Assembly: GCF_016593235.1 (NCBI RefSeq)
Contig: NZ_AP023065.1
Location: forward strand, 434,001 to 498,000
Reading direction: 5' to 3'
Length of the DNA: 64,000 bases
Source of the DNA: Nitratiruptor sp. YY09-18
GTDB taxonomy: Bacteria > Campylobacterota > Campylobacteria > Campylobacterales > Nitratiruptoraceae
Part shown: positions 1 to 8,289 of the stretch, piece by piece
Layout of the letters: each line of letters starts with the position of its first letter
Numbering within the stretch: position 1 is the first letter of the stretch
Position numbers and translations under genes: made by a program
Notes under the pieces: generated by a model
Seen by the model: the letters and a program-made list of their open reading frames with translations, nothing else
Database searches by the model: none
Told to the model about the DNA's origin: nothing

Positions 1-538
1 TTTTTAATTTCTCATAATTGCAACTTTTACCAATCTTTTTAAATTCATCATAAATAACTTTTAAATCTAAACTATCTAAACTGTACTCTAAATTCTCCTC
101 TTCATCAAAACTTCTGTTTTGTCGCTGACGTGTAAGCTCTGCTATAATATTTTCATCAGCCAATCTATTAGTCGATCCAACTCTAACAAAAGTGCCTTTT
201 AGTTTTCCTCTATTTTTTAGATAGTATGGCAGCATTGAGCCACGAAAAACCTCTATAACTAAAACAACTTTTCCATTGATATTTTGGGTATAAATTTCTG
301 GTAAAATAAGTGGATAGCATAAATCGCTAATGATTGAAGCTATTTTTTCTTCATACTCAAATACTTTATCTTCATCAATTCCTACTATCTTTTTATCATC
401 ACTAACACCAATTATTAGCTTCCCACCGGCAGTATTGCTAAAAGCTACTACGGTTTTTGCTATTGCTTCATTTGAAGGCAGTTTCTCTTTAAACTCAAGA
501 CGTTTATTTTCGCCTTTTAATATTTCTTCGATTAACAT
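1..538 (-). CDS. AlbA_2 (Schlafen-type) domain protein, 3' end cut by window edge
   Basis: An open frame on the minus strand begins with ATG at 538 and runs off the left edge after 179 codons. The RBS AAAGG lies just upstream. The first ~120 residues look like an AlbA_2/Schlafen putative nucleic-acid-binding domain: a start like LEFKEKLPSNEAIAKTVVAF, then FSNTAGGKLIIGVSDD and, further on, GTFVRVGSTNRLA. This domain is often joined to a C-terminal winged-helix or ATPase-like region, which would lie outside the window. Such genes are common in defence islands as regulators or helicase-like proteins. Here it sits next to a CBASS operon on the same strand but is separated from it by about 225 bases. 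The function is not known. Confidence 0.8.
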   Translation of the reverse strand, partial: MLIEEILKGENKRLEFKEKLPSNEAIAKTVVAFSNTAGGKLIIGVSDDKKIVGIDEDKVFEYEEKIASIISDLCYPLILPEIYTQNINGKVVLVIEVFRGSMLPYYLKNRGKLKGTFVRVGSTNRLADENIIAELTRQRQNRSFDEEENLEYSLDSLDLKVIYDEFKKIGKSCNYEKLK

Positions 539-763
539 TGATTGCCTTTAAATAATGGTTTCTAGCTTAAAATAATTTATCAACATTATACATCTATAGA
601 AACTGGCATGTATTCTTAATGTTATTATTAAGAATATAAATAGATACTTTAATGGTATAATTTTTACTAATTTTAATTTTATTATATTTTCAATTTATTG
701 GAAAATTTTTATTGTTTTTTTGAATGGTATTTTAATTATTATTTGCCTTTTTAGTAATTTGTT

Positions 764-1213
764 TTATTTTTTAATAAACTTAACTTCTAGCCACATACTT
801 TTTGTTAAATCTTTTCCATTGCCTACTATTAAAAAAACAACAAAATTAGTTTGTATTATTATATTTTGTAAAGTTTTTTTATATGATATTTTATCTATCC
901 ATGAAGGTTTTGGATATTTTTCTGGATGTGTATGCCAATCTCCTATATAATAATATCTATAATTAGTTTTTTCCCTGATTTTTTCTAATTCTTCTTGCAT
1001 TTCTTTTTTGTCAATATTAATTCCTCTAAAACTTCTCTTGGCCTTTTTAGAGACAACAATATCCTTTATAATAACTTTGTTTTGTTTAGGATAGATTTCT
1101 CCTACAAGGATACCACCTGATTCAGGTTCTCCATTTTTTTGTTGATATTTTTTTAGTTTTTTTATACAATAATTATCAAATTCTACTTTTAAATTTTTGC
1201 TCATTTTGATCAT
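764..1213 (-). CDS. cap3: CBASS JAB/JAMM-family deconjugating peptidase Cap3
   Basis: A 149-residue single-domain JAB/MPN+ metallopeptidase. The JAMM zinc motif is visible: Glu31 in ESGG, His94-x-His96-Pro in GDWHTHP, then Ser104 and Asp107. In type II CBASS, Cap3 cleaves the bond made by Cap2 between the CD-NTase C-terminus and a target, so it antagonises priming of the synthase. The ATG at 1213 overlaps the cap2 stop (ATGA), which indicates translational coupling and makes this the last gene of the CBASS operon. A second ATG three codons later is also possible. The family call is firm from motif plus context; the role is from family knowledge. Confidence 0.93.
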   Translation of the reverse strand: MIKMSKNLKVEFDNYCIKKLKKYQQKNGEPESGGILVGEIYPKQNKVIIKDIVVSKKAKRSFRGINIDKKEMQEELEKIREKTNYRYYYIGDWHTHPEKYPKPSWIDKISYKKTLQNIIIQTNFVVFLIVGNGKDLTKSMWLEVKFIKK

Positions 1214-2820
1214 AATATTTCTTTTAATTTGTATTTTTGTATTGTGTAGGGTGAAATATTTTTATACTCAGTTTTTAAATAATCATTATATAAATTTGTA
1301 TTATTAAAAATTGTAATTACTGTTTCTTCTATTTCTCCAAGAGATTTTATATAATCAGTAATTAATAATGATGTATGTAATACTACATTTTCTGCATCTA
1401 TAAAAGCATAAGGAGAATATAAACTATTACATCCTATATCTAATAAAGTTAATAATTTTTTTTTAGAATTTTCAATAACAGAAATTTTTTTAAAAAAAAT
1501 AGATAATTCATTAATATCTGTTTCCTTAATTAATACTGCATGACCAGCTACAGGACCTTCAAACCATGTTAAAACAACTGGGGGAATATAAATTTTTGAA
1601 TTTTTACTATGTTTTAATTGAAAAAGTAATTGTTCAAAAATTTCTCCTTCACTTCCTACTGCTGAAACTATTAAATTCGTTTGAGTTAATCTATCTAAAC
1701 ATTCTATAGCATTACTCGGAAATATTTCTATTTCCATATCTGGAAATTGTTCTAATAAAAAATCTTTTAATGCTTTTACTTTTGGCTCATTAATATATCT
1801 CATACCACAAATATGTCGTGCTATATTTGATTCTGTTAAAATGTCATAATCAATTAACAATAATTTTTTTACACCACTTTTTGCTAATTTAAATGCCAAA
1901 GATCCTCCAAGAGAACCACATCCAATAATTGCAACTTCTATTGAAGTTTCAGCAATTTTTTGAGTTATAAAATTTCCACCACGTGAAAATATTCTATTTC
2001 TATCTATTCTTCGAATTCCTATTGGGATTATTTCGGGATCAATCAAATATTGTTTATACGGTTTTTGAAATTGGAATGCTCCATAGTGTAAATGGTCGTC
2101 TATTTTAAATGAAAAGATTACTTTTAATTCTGAGTGTTCAATATATTTTTCTAAAAAATATTTATATCCTAAGGTATTTATAATATCTAGAATTGCACTC
2201 TTAGTTTTAGGAAAAGGATAAGTAAACTTATCAAAAAAAGGAAGAAAAATAATTTTCTTTTGGTTTAATATTTTTAGTTTCATGTTTTTTAAAGCTTTTT
2301 TTGTTTTTTCTATGTCAGTTGTCGCAATTTCTTTTAATTTTTGAACTTCTAATAAATTAATTATTTTTGGTTCATTTAAAATTCTTTGTGCATCTAAATA
2401 AATAAACTTTTCACCCCAATAAGAATCAAACTCATTTAAAAAATCTTTTTTGTCAAAGGTATTATTTTCATAATTTTGAATTATTTTATAAATTTTTTCT
2501 AAAGCTATTTTAATAAGTAGCATGCCATCAAATAATGCTGTTTTTTCATTATTTTCTATATAGCATATATTTAATCCAAATTTTTTATTTTTCTCAATAT
2601 GGGGATATTTTAAATACCACTCTTCTTGGTCAATATAAAATTTGGGATACTCTAAAGGGAATTTTTCAGGTAAAATAATCCGTAAAAAAATTGTTTTATA
2701 TTTAAACTTAAGCTTTTTCCAAAAAAAATTTTTTATTTTATTAAATTTAAAATTGTTTTTTTGTAAAAACTCTTTAGCTTTTTCTTTTTCTTGCAATAAC
2801 CAATTTTCTATATATTGCAT
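1210..2820 (-). CDS. cap2: CBASS E2-E1 fusion conjugation enzyme Cap2
   Basis: A 536-residue protein with an N-terminal E2-like domain (about 1-150; candidate catalytic Cys86 in GLNIC) and a C-terminal ThiF/E1 adenylation domain starting near residue 294. The nucleotide-binding loop IIGCGSLGGSLA (298-309), LLIDYD and a candidate E1 catalytic Cys464 in DIGCNS are visible. In type II CBASS, Cap2 adenylates and conjugates the C-terminus of the CD-NTase to a target, which raises second-messenger synthesis. The ATG overlaps the CD-NTase stop by one base (TAATG), and its own stop overlaps cap3. Base composition is extremely AT-rich, unlike the core genes to the right. Confidence 0.94.
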   Translation of the reverse strand: MQYIENWLLQEKEKAKEFLQKNNFKFNKIKNFFWKKLKFKYKTIFLRIILPEKFPLEYPKFYIDQEEWYLKYPHIEKNKKFGLNICYIENNEKTALFDGMLLIKIALEKIYKIIQNYENNTFDKKDFLNEFDSYWGEKFIYLDAQRILNEPKIINLLEVQKLKEIATTDIEKTKKALKNMKLKILNQKKIIFLPFFDKFTYPFPKTKSAILDIINTLGYKYFLEKYIEHSELKVIFSFKIDDHLHYGAFQFQKPYKQYLIDPEIIPIGIRRIDRNRIFSRGGNFITQKIAETSIEVAIIGCGSLGGSLAFKLAKSGVKKLLLIDYDILTESNIARHICGMRYINEPKVKALKDFLLEQFPDMEIEIFPSNAIECLDRLTQTNLIVSAVGSEGEIFEQLLFQLKHSKNSKIYIPPVVLTWFEGPVAGHAVLIKETDINELSIFFKKISVIENSKKKLLTLLDIGCNSLYSPYAFIDAENVVLHTSLLITDYIKSLGEIEETVITIFNNTNLYNDYLKTEYKNISPYTIQKYKLKEIL

Positions 2821-3824
2821 TAAGCTTGTCTTTCTGATGTGTATGTAATATCAGTTGTGCCTGTGATTCTTGCTGCTTCCTCTTCTTTATTGTTTTCTTC
2901 ACATTCTTCCTTTTTCAATATGGGAAATCTATCTCCAAATATTTTTTGCCATTTTTTAGATTTTTCTACACAATCTATCTCTTCATAAGCGTTTTTAGCA
3001 TTTTCAAACATTTTTTCAAATTCTTCTGCAAATTTTTTTCTTCTTGTTTCACTATAATGTTCAATAATATTTTTGTTATCATTTATGGGATGAGGTATTT
3101 TATGTTCATATCTCCATAAATTTGATTTTATACCTTTAATAGTATTATAAAAAGATTCTTCATCACTATCAGATGAAACATAATTGTAAGAAGTCATTAC
3201 AGTTAATTGAAAACCTCCATAAAGTTTTATTTGATTATTTTCATCTTCTCTAAAATCTTTCCATCCTTTCATATACCTTACTATTCTTCTAAATTGTTCC
3301 CCTTTTTTACTAACTTCTTTTAAAAACCAATCCTTAATCTCTTTAGGATCACTTTCAATCCAACCTTTACCTTTCACAGCTAAATAATAAATATTTTCTT
3401 TTTGTGTATATATTGGTAAATCAATATGTTTTTTCTCATCTGCATAATGAACTCTTACGCATAAATTTTTATCAGTAGGTTTTTTGCTTGTATGCCCGTC
3501 TACCGCCTCAACTATCCATTTATGAACTGTTTCAGGTGTTTCCCACTCTTCAATTGATTTTGATGTGTCAATATTTTGTAAATAAACTCCATCATCTAAA
3601 TCGTATTCTGCACTCAAAGGATTAATAGTTGTATTCATGGAAAATGAACCTTGCATAAAAAATTTTGGTTGTCTTCGTCCTTTCTCTTCGAAATCTTTTT
3701 TTATCCTATCTCTTAATGCATCTCTACTACCTTTTTCTCTACTATCTCCAATTAATTCTTTCTTTTTTGCTGATGATAATTTTATTTTGTTATGATATTC
3801 TTTAAATTGTTTATCAAAATCCAT
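2820..3824 (-). CDS. CBASS CD-NTase (cGAS/DncV-like nucleotidyltransferase)
   Basis: A 334-residue nucleotidyltransferase of the cGAS/DncV-like fold. Visible signatures are Gly59-Ser60 in FMQGSFSM, the metal-binding pair Asp75-x-Asp77 in EYDLDDG, and a third acidic residue Asp135 in KHIDLPIY. These enzymes make cyclic di- or trinucleotides after phage infection. Pairing with CapV suggests a DncV-like enzyme making 3',3'-cGAMP, but the product cannot be read from sequence alone. The C-terminal tail (about 310-334) is charged, low in structure, and ends in Ala, as expected for a Cap2 substrate. Its RBS (AGGAGG) lies inside the last codons of capV. Confidence 0.93.
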   Translation of the reverse strand: MDFDKQFKEYHNKIKLSSAKKKELIGDSREKGSRDALRDRIKKDFEEKGRRQPKFFMQGSFSMNTTINPLSAEYDLDDGVYLQNIDTSKSIEEWETPETVHKWIVEAVDGHTSKKPTDKNLCVRVHYADEKKHIDLPIYTQKENIYYLAVKGKGWIESDPKEIKDWFLKEVSKKGEQFRRIVRYMKGWKDFREDENNQIKLYGGFQLTVMTSYNYVSSDSDEESFYNTIKGIKSNLWRYEHKIPHPINDNKNIIEHYSETRRKKFAEEFEKMFENAKNAYEEIDCVEKSKKWQKIFGDRFPILKKEECEENNKEEEAARITGTTDITYTSERQA

Positions 3825-3826
3825 CT

Positions 3827-4768
3827 TTAACCTCCTAATAATGTTTTTATTTTTTCTAATTGCTGTTTATTTATATCTGCAATATTTTTCAAACTTTTCA
3901 ATTTTGATACATCATCTAATTCAATTGATAATTTCATTAAAGGATTAATTCTTATATAATTATCTCCCAATAAAAATTGGATTTGAAAATGTGCTAACTT
4001 TGACTGAGTTTCCATTAACAATTCAATTAATGGAGAACTATGAGGAACAATAATATTTTTTCTTTCTAACATCCAATCAAGTTTTCCAGCATTTTTTAAT
4101 TTTTCTATATCATAAGGCATACAAGGCTGTTCTCCAGTACCAATTGAAATTAAAACAACATTTTCTAAATTTTTACTATTAATTATTTGCATAGCATCCA
4201 CTAATCCAACTAAAGATGGATTATTTGCAACTATTCCTCCATCAGTCAAATTCGTTGAATGCTTAGTATTAACTAGAGGAAAATATGTTGGTGCTGCAGA
4301 AGTTGCTAAAGCAATATCAACTAACTTATCATCAAGCCTTGGATTATTTCTATCAAAATATCCACTTTTATGAAATCGTGGTGAAGCATTTTCAATATCT
4401 ACACTAGTTATACACAAATCAGTTATTACATCCCTTAAGGTTTTATCTTCTAATACTTTTTCCAATTCTTTTTTTAAAATATCACTAGAATATTTTGGAG
4501 ACAAAATACCTTTACTTACAGGTTTAAATACTTTAGGAATTAAATTTTCATACAAATTTACAACATATTCCGCAGACTTACCTATTGCCAAAGCACAAGC
4601 AATAATACCTCCAGTAGATGTTCCTACAATCAAATCAAATCTTTGTCCTATATTTATATTTTCATTATTTATCTCATTTAATAGTTTTTCTATATTTGCT
4701 AAAATTTTTGCACTTAAATAACCTCTTATTCCACCACCATCTAAACTTAAAATTCTAAATTTTTCCAT
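3827..4768 (-). CDS. capV: CBASS effector, patatin-like phospholipase CapV
   Basis: A 313-residue patatin-fold lipid hydrolase. It shows the oxyanion loop DGGGIRG (10-16), the nucleophile elbow GTSTGG with Ser51, and the catalytic Asp176 in the DGG motif followed by IVANNPS. CapV-type effectors are switched on by the cyclic nucleotide and degrade inner-membrane phospholipids, which stops phage growth by killing or arresting the cell. The ATG is separated from the mod stop codon by a single base, with only a weak RBS, so translation probably depends on ribosomes finishing the upstream methyltransferase frame. Gene order effector, CD-NTase, cap2, cap3 is canonical type II CBASS. Confidence 0.93.
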   Translation of the reverse strand: MEKFRILSLDGGGIRGYLSAKILANIEKLLNEINNENINIGQRFDLIVGTSTGGIIACALAIGKSAEYVVNLYENLIPKVFKPVSKGILSPKYSSDILKKELEKVLEDKTLRDVITDLCITSVDIENASPRFHKSGYFDRNNPRLDDKLVDIALATSAAPTYFPLVNTKHSTNLTDGGIVANNPSLVGLVDAMQIINSKNLENVVLISIGTGEQPCMPYDIEKLKNAGKLDWMLERKNIIVPHSSPLIELLMETQSKLAHFQIQFLLGDNYIRINPLMKLSIELDDVSKLKSLKNIADINKQQLEKIKTLLGG

Positions 4769-4769
4769 C

Positions 4770-5672
4770 TCACACTACCCAAATATCAGTTTCTGGGCTT
4801 TGTTCTTTGAAAATTTGCTCAAAGTTGATTTTATCGCTGTCGCTTTTGAAACTGCTGTCTTTTAGTACTACTTTTAGTGGCTGATAACTTACCAACTCTT
4901 TTGCTAAGTTTTCATCAATATTTTCATCAAAGCAGGCAATGAGGGAGTTGGATTCTATAAAATAAACTTTTTTGCCTAAAATCTCTTTTTGCTCAATCTC
5001 TAAAGTAAGTTCAAGTCTAAGATTTAAAATAACTTCAAAAAGTAGATCAAGCTCAGTTCTATCTAGTTTAATATTCTCAATATCTTCAAAAATATTTTCT
5101 TGAGAAATTTCGCTTATATCTTTGTTTTCCTTGAAGTTTGAAGTATCTACTTTGAAGTAGCGAAAGCCAAAATCTGGTATATTAGTGTATTGGTTATTGG
5201 TATATTGGTTTTTTATTTTGTTGGTTGCTCTTATTATTCTTTCTCTTCCAATTTCAGCAATAGTTCTGAAACCAGCTTTATAAGCTTCGCTTTTTTCATC
5301 GATAAGTTCAGGGATTTGTATCATAATAAATTGTCTATTTCCGCCATCTTCTGCATTTAGTTCCATCACCGCGTGGGCTGTTGTAGCTGAGCCACTAAAG
5401 AAGTCGAGGACAATGTCGTTTTGAGAAGCTGATAATTCGAGAATTTTTTTTATAAAGTACAATGATTTAGGATGATCCATTACACTTTTTTCAAATAATT
5501 CTCGAATTAATCGTGTTCCTTCTTCTGTTCTTATTTCTGTATTATCCCAAATCGATTTAACTTTTGAGGTAGTTTTCCTGTATTTTTCATAAATATTCCA
5601 TCCTCCATCTTTTTTTTGTTTAGCAACAATTTCACTTGAAAAAGGATTATTATGATTTATATTTTTTTCCAC
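4770..5672 (-). CDS. mod: Type III-like DNA methyltransferase Mod, C-terminal part (split by frameshift)
   Basis: A 300-codon frame carrying the C-terminal half of a beta-class N6-adenine/N4-cytosine methyltransferase. The SAM-binding motif appears as DFFSGSATTAHAV near residue 90, followed by a helical tail typical of type III Mod. The nominal start is a GTG at 5672, but the protein-like frame continues upstream to about 5696 (VWRWGKEK), showing that it is the continuation of the frame that starts at 6687. The two frames overlap by 23 bases. No Res helicase/nuclease gene is present next to it. It ends one base before capV. It is either inactive or an off state of a reversible switch. Confidence 0.85.
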   Translation of the reverse strand: MEKNINHNNPFSSEIVAKQKKDGGWNIYEKYRKTTSKVKSIWDNTEIRTEEGTRLIRELFEKSVMDHPKSLYFIKKILELSASQNDIVLDFFSGSATTAHAVMELNAEDGGNRQFIMIQIPELIDEKSEAYKAGFRTIAEIGRERIIRATNKIKNQYTNNQYTNIPDFGFRYFKVDTSNFKENKDISEISQENIFEDIENIKLDRTELDLLFEVILNLRLELTLEIEQKEILGKKVYFIESNSLIACFDENIDENLAKELVSYQPLKVVLKDSSFKSDSDKINFEQIFKEQSPETDIWVV

Positions 5673-6687
5673 TTTTTCTTTTCCCCATCTCCATACACTT
5701 ACTTGATTCTTTTTTAGAATTTAAAGGATAAATTTCTATATAATAATCATCAGATTTATTAAGTGATATTGGACTACATCCATAATTGTCTATTATATTT
5801 GGATTGATATAAATAGGATAAAATAAATTAGGACGATTTAATTTAGTAAATTTAGGATTCCTATTTCTTAATTCTCTTAAATTATATTTTCCTTTCAAAT
5901 CTTCATATTTAAAATCAATATTTTTCGAGATTTCATTTAAAGAGGCTTTTTCACTTTTTCTATAAACTAAAACATATTCATGCATAATGGCAATTTGTTT
6001 ATAATCTCTACCTCCAGGATTAACAATAGGAATAATTTCTCCTATAAAATTCCCCTCCCCAAACACCTCATCACACAAGTGCCTAAGATTATGTACCTCA
6101 TTATCATCTATTGAGATAAAAATAACTCCATCCTCTCTTAATAGATCTCTTGCTATAAGTAATCTTTCATACATCATACTCAGCCAATCGCTATGAAATC
6201 GTCCATTGCTGTCTGTATTTTTAAAAAGTTTTATTCCTTCTTCATCTACCGCTTCTATTTCTTCTTCATATTCATCTTTGCTTTGTTTAAAATTATCTTT
6301 GTAGATAAAATCTTTTCCGGTGTTATAGGGAGGATCGATATAGATCATTTTGATTTTATTTAAATAGCTTTCTTGTATAATTTTTAATGCTTCAAAATTA
6401 TCCCCTTCAATATAAATATTTTTTGTTTTCTCAAAATCAACCGATTTTTCTATAACTGGGCGCAAAGTTTTATTTATAGACGTGTTGGCTTTTACAATCG
6501 ATTCTTTTTTACCAACCCAGTTGAGCCCATATCGCTCTTTGCATCCATCAATGAGATAATCACTTATCTCCTGATTTAATAGCTCAAAATTTACTTTGCC
6601 TTCTTTAATAACATTTGGAAAAATCTGCGCTAATTTTTGTATATTTTCCTGTACTAAATCTTTCGTAGATAGATGGAGTTTTTGCAT
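5650..6687 (-). CDS. mod: Type III-like DNA methyltransferase Mod, N-terminal part (split by frameshift)
   Basis: A 345-codon frame from ATG 6687, with RBS AGAGGA upstream. It carries the Mod N-terminal region and the catalytic motif DPPYNTGKDF near residue 118, then HSDWLSMMYERLLIA and GVIFISIDDNE, all characteristic of type III Mod proteins. The frame breaks after about residue 332: homologous sequence resumes in the next frame as VWRWGKEK. Removing one copy of a duplicated AAGT (5697-5704) rejoins both parts into one frame of 637 residues, the usual Mod length. Type III Mod modifies one strand of an asymmetric site. The site of this enzyme cannot be predicted. Confidence 0.88.
   Translation of the reverse strand: MQKLHLSTKDLVQENIQKLAQIFPNVIKEGKVNFELLNQEISDYLIDGCKERYGLNWVGKKESIVKANTSINKTLRPVIEKSVDFEKTKNIYIEGDNFEALKIIQESYLNKIKMIYIDPPYNTGKDFIYKDNFKQSKDEYEEEIEAVDEEGIKLFKNTDSNGRFHSDWLSMMYERLLIARDLLREDGVIFISIDDNEVHNLRHLCDEVFGEGNFIGEIIPIVNPGGRDYKQIAIMHEYVLVYRKSEKASLNEISKNIDFKYEDLKGKYNLRELRNRNPKFTKLNRPNLFYPIYINPNIIDNYGCSPISLNKSDDYYIEIYPLNSKKESSKCMEMGKRKSGKKYKS
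5697..5704 (-). repeat. Tandem AAGT duplication that breaks mod
   Basis: The minus strand reads TCAAGTAAGTGTATGG here. With one AAGT copy the frame reads E-S-S-V-W-R-W-G-K, matching the conserved WxWG region of Mod proteins. With two copies it shifts by +4 (equivalent to +1) and stops at 5650. It is seen directly in the sequence; that the single-copy form is ancestral is inference. Confidence 0.8.
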
Positions 6688-7150
6688 TGTAAATCCTCTT
6701 TATATGAATATCACCTCTATTTTTTCCAAAACGATTGTCGAATGTTTATGGGTATTGTTTAGCTTTTGAATATTTTTTAACATAATAAAACAATATTAGC
6801 CTTTTTTTCTTGATTTTGTAATTAATATTATGACCTTAATTTTGTTATTTTTCTAGTCAATACTTTTGAAAAACCGAAGATTTTTTAGAATTTTTGGAAT
6901 TTCTTGTTATTACATTTTATAAAATCGAACAGATTTATAAAATTATTTAATATTATAATATATAAATTACCGATTTTTTTAAAATTTCTTGTTATTACAT
7001 CTCTGACAAACTATTTTACACGGTGAACATTGAACTACTGCAACTTCCTAAATAGCAATCTATTATAAATCAATAATTTTGGACGAAAAATCACAAATAT
7101 TTTTTCTTTCCTTTTAGGAACCCTTCTTTTTAAAAAAATTAGGAGGAAAT
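6688..7150. other. Divergent intergenic region between mod and rep; candidate replication/control region
   Basis: No credible gene is seen in these 463 bases. The stretch separates mod (minus) from rep (plus), so it must hold promoters for both. Its middle part (about 6871-7000) has two copies of an 18-bp direct repeat, an inverted pair AAAATCG/CGATTTT (6921-6927 and 6971-6977) and an almost purely A+T stretch between them. Such a layout just upstream of a replication initiator gene suggests an origin with an unwinding element. The rep RBS AGGAGG is at 7141-7146. Confidence 0.45.
6898..7000 (+). repeat. Pair of 18-bp direct repeats upstream of rep
   Basis: AATTTCTTGTTATTACAT occurs at 6898-6915 and again at 6983-7000, 85 bp apart. 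Each copy is preceded by a related ACCGA...TTTTTT segment (from 6873 and from 6969). They could be initiator (iteron-like) or regulator binding sites. The repeat is seen directly; the function is inferred from its position. Confidence 0.7.
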
Positions 7151-8209
7151 ATGGGGTTCCTGGATTTTGATTTGGTACCTATGACAAAGAAATTTGCGAA
7201 AACGCAATCAGCAAAGGAGATATTAAAAATGTATGAAGAGTGTTATGACGAGAGCTATGAAAAAGAAGATAATCAGCACAAATTTCGTAAGGGAAAAAGT
7301 ATTCAGAATATGGATACAGGAGAAGTCTTTGATTTTATATATGATTTTGAAAAAGAACAAAAAAAGTATTATCAAAGCATACAGCAAAAAATATTTGCAT
7401 TGGAACAATTAGCACAAGATTATGGACTTGTGCCAATTTTTATAACATTTACTCTGCCATCTCGTTTTCATCCAGTTATAAGTAGAAAGTATAAAGGTAT
7501 ACGAAAATTAGCAAAACCGAATGAGAACTTTGCATTTCAATCTATTGAGGATGCAATAAGAGAGGGGTATGCCTTTTTGCAAAAAGAAATATTTAGAAAT
7601 TTTTATAAAAGAATTAAAAATTATGATAGCAATATACTGTATATAAAAGCTATTGAACCACATAAAACATTGATTCCTCATATGCATTTACTTCTTTTTG
7701 TCACACCTATAAATATAGAAAATATTGAAAAAGTATTTAGAAAAATAATTCAAGAATTTAATTTACATCAGACTAAACTTGATTCTCATGAATTTGTGAA
7801 GGATATAAAGAAAGCCACAAAATATATTATGAAATATTTGCAAAAAAATCAACAAGGAAATATTAGTTATGAAAATAATCTTTTTTTTCGGGTACTTGAT
7901 GGCTGGGAAAGAAAATTTAGGATACGTTTAATAACATCAACTAATTTACCACTTAGTATCGGTGCATATAGAAGGATTTACCAATTTTTAGATGAGGAAG
8001 TGATTGAGACTATCCGAAAAATTTGCATTGATAGAAACATAAGTATTTTTTATGAGTTTTATACGAATTTATATATAAGAAAAGTAGTAAAGGTAAGAGA
8101 TTCTCCTCCTAAAATAAGAGAATATTTTGCAAAAGATGCAAAATATCGGCTGTACATTGAACAAATAAAGTTAAAAGATGAAGAGAGAAAAAAACGAGAT
8201 ACAGATTAA
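7151..8209 (+). CDS. HUH-endonuclease replication initiator (phage GPA / plasmid Rep-like)
   Basis: A 352-residue protein with all three rolling-circle initiator motifs: motif I FITFTLPSRFHP (97-108), motif II with the HUH pair in PHMHLLLF (His177, His179) and motif III KYIMKYLQK with Tyr225 and Tyr229 four residues apart. Two tyrosines in YxxxY and the EPH...PHMH context resemble phage replication protein A (GPA family) and related plasmid Reps. It would nick one strand at an origin and stay attached through tyrosine. A strong RBS (AGGAGG) precedes the ATG. It starts a three-gene operon with the small protein and the FtsK-like ATPase, each with its own strong RBS. Confidence 0.82.
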   Translation: MGFLDFDLVPMTKKFAKTQSAKEILKMYEECYDESYEKEDNQHKFRKGKSIQNMDTGEVFDFIYDFEKEQKKYYQSIQQKIFALEQLAQDYGLVPIFITFTLPSRFHPVISRKYKGIRKLAKPNENFAFQSIEDAIREGYAFLQKEIFRNFYKRIKNYDSNILYIKAIEPHKTLIPHMHLLLFVTPINIENIEKVFRKIIQEFNLHQTKLDSHEFVKDIKKATKYIMKYLQKNQQGNISYENNLFFRVLDGWERKFRIRLITSTNLPLSIGAYRRIYQFLDEEVIETIRKICIDRNISIFYEFYTNLYIRKVVKVRDSPPKIREYFAKDAKYRLYIEQIKLKDEERKKRDTD

Positions 8210-8233
8210 TTGATTTTCGTTTTTTTATTGGTG

Positions 8234-8249
8234 GGGACCTTGTGGTCTC
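8234..8249 (+). other. Hairpin between rep and the small downstream gene
   Basis: GGGACC-TTGT-GGTCTC forms a 6-bp stem (one G-U pair) with a 4-base loop in otherwise AT-rich DNA 25 bases after the rep stop. It lacks a long T-run right after the stem, so it is a weak terminator at best. It could be an mRNA processing site or, speculatively, a nicking hairpin for the upstream HUH protein. Confidence 0.4.
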
Positions 8250-8289
8250 TTTGAAAAAATACAAATTAATATACTAAAGGAGGAACAAG

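Noticed and set aside
330-551. Plus-strand frame of 73 codons
   Set aside because: It lies opposite the AlbA_2 coding frame and has Ser/Ile-rich antisense composition.
1-7150. Type III res gene, or a complete restriction system
   Set aside because: No DEAD-box helicase/nuclease frame is present beside mod; only CBASS genes follow.
7223-7408. 61-codon minus-strand frame inside rep
   Set aside because: Antisense shadow of the rep coding sequence; its membrane-like composition reflects Lys/Glu-rich codons read backwards.
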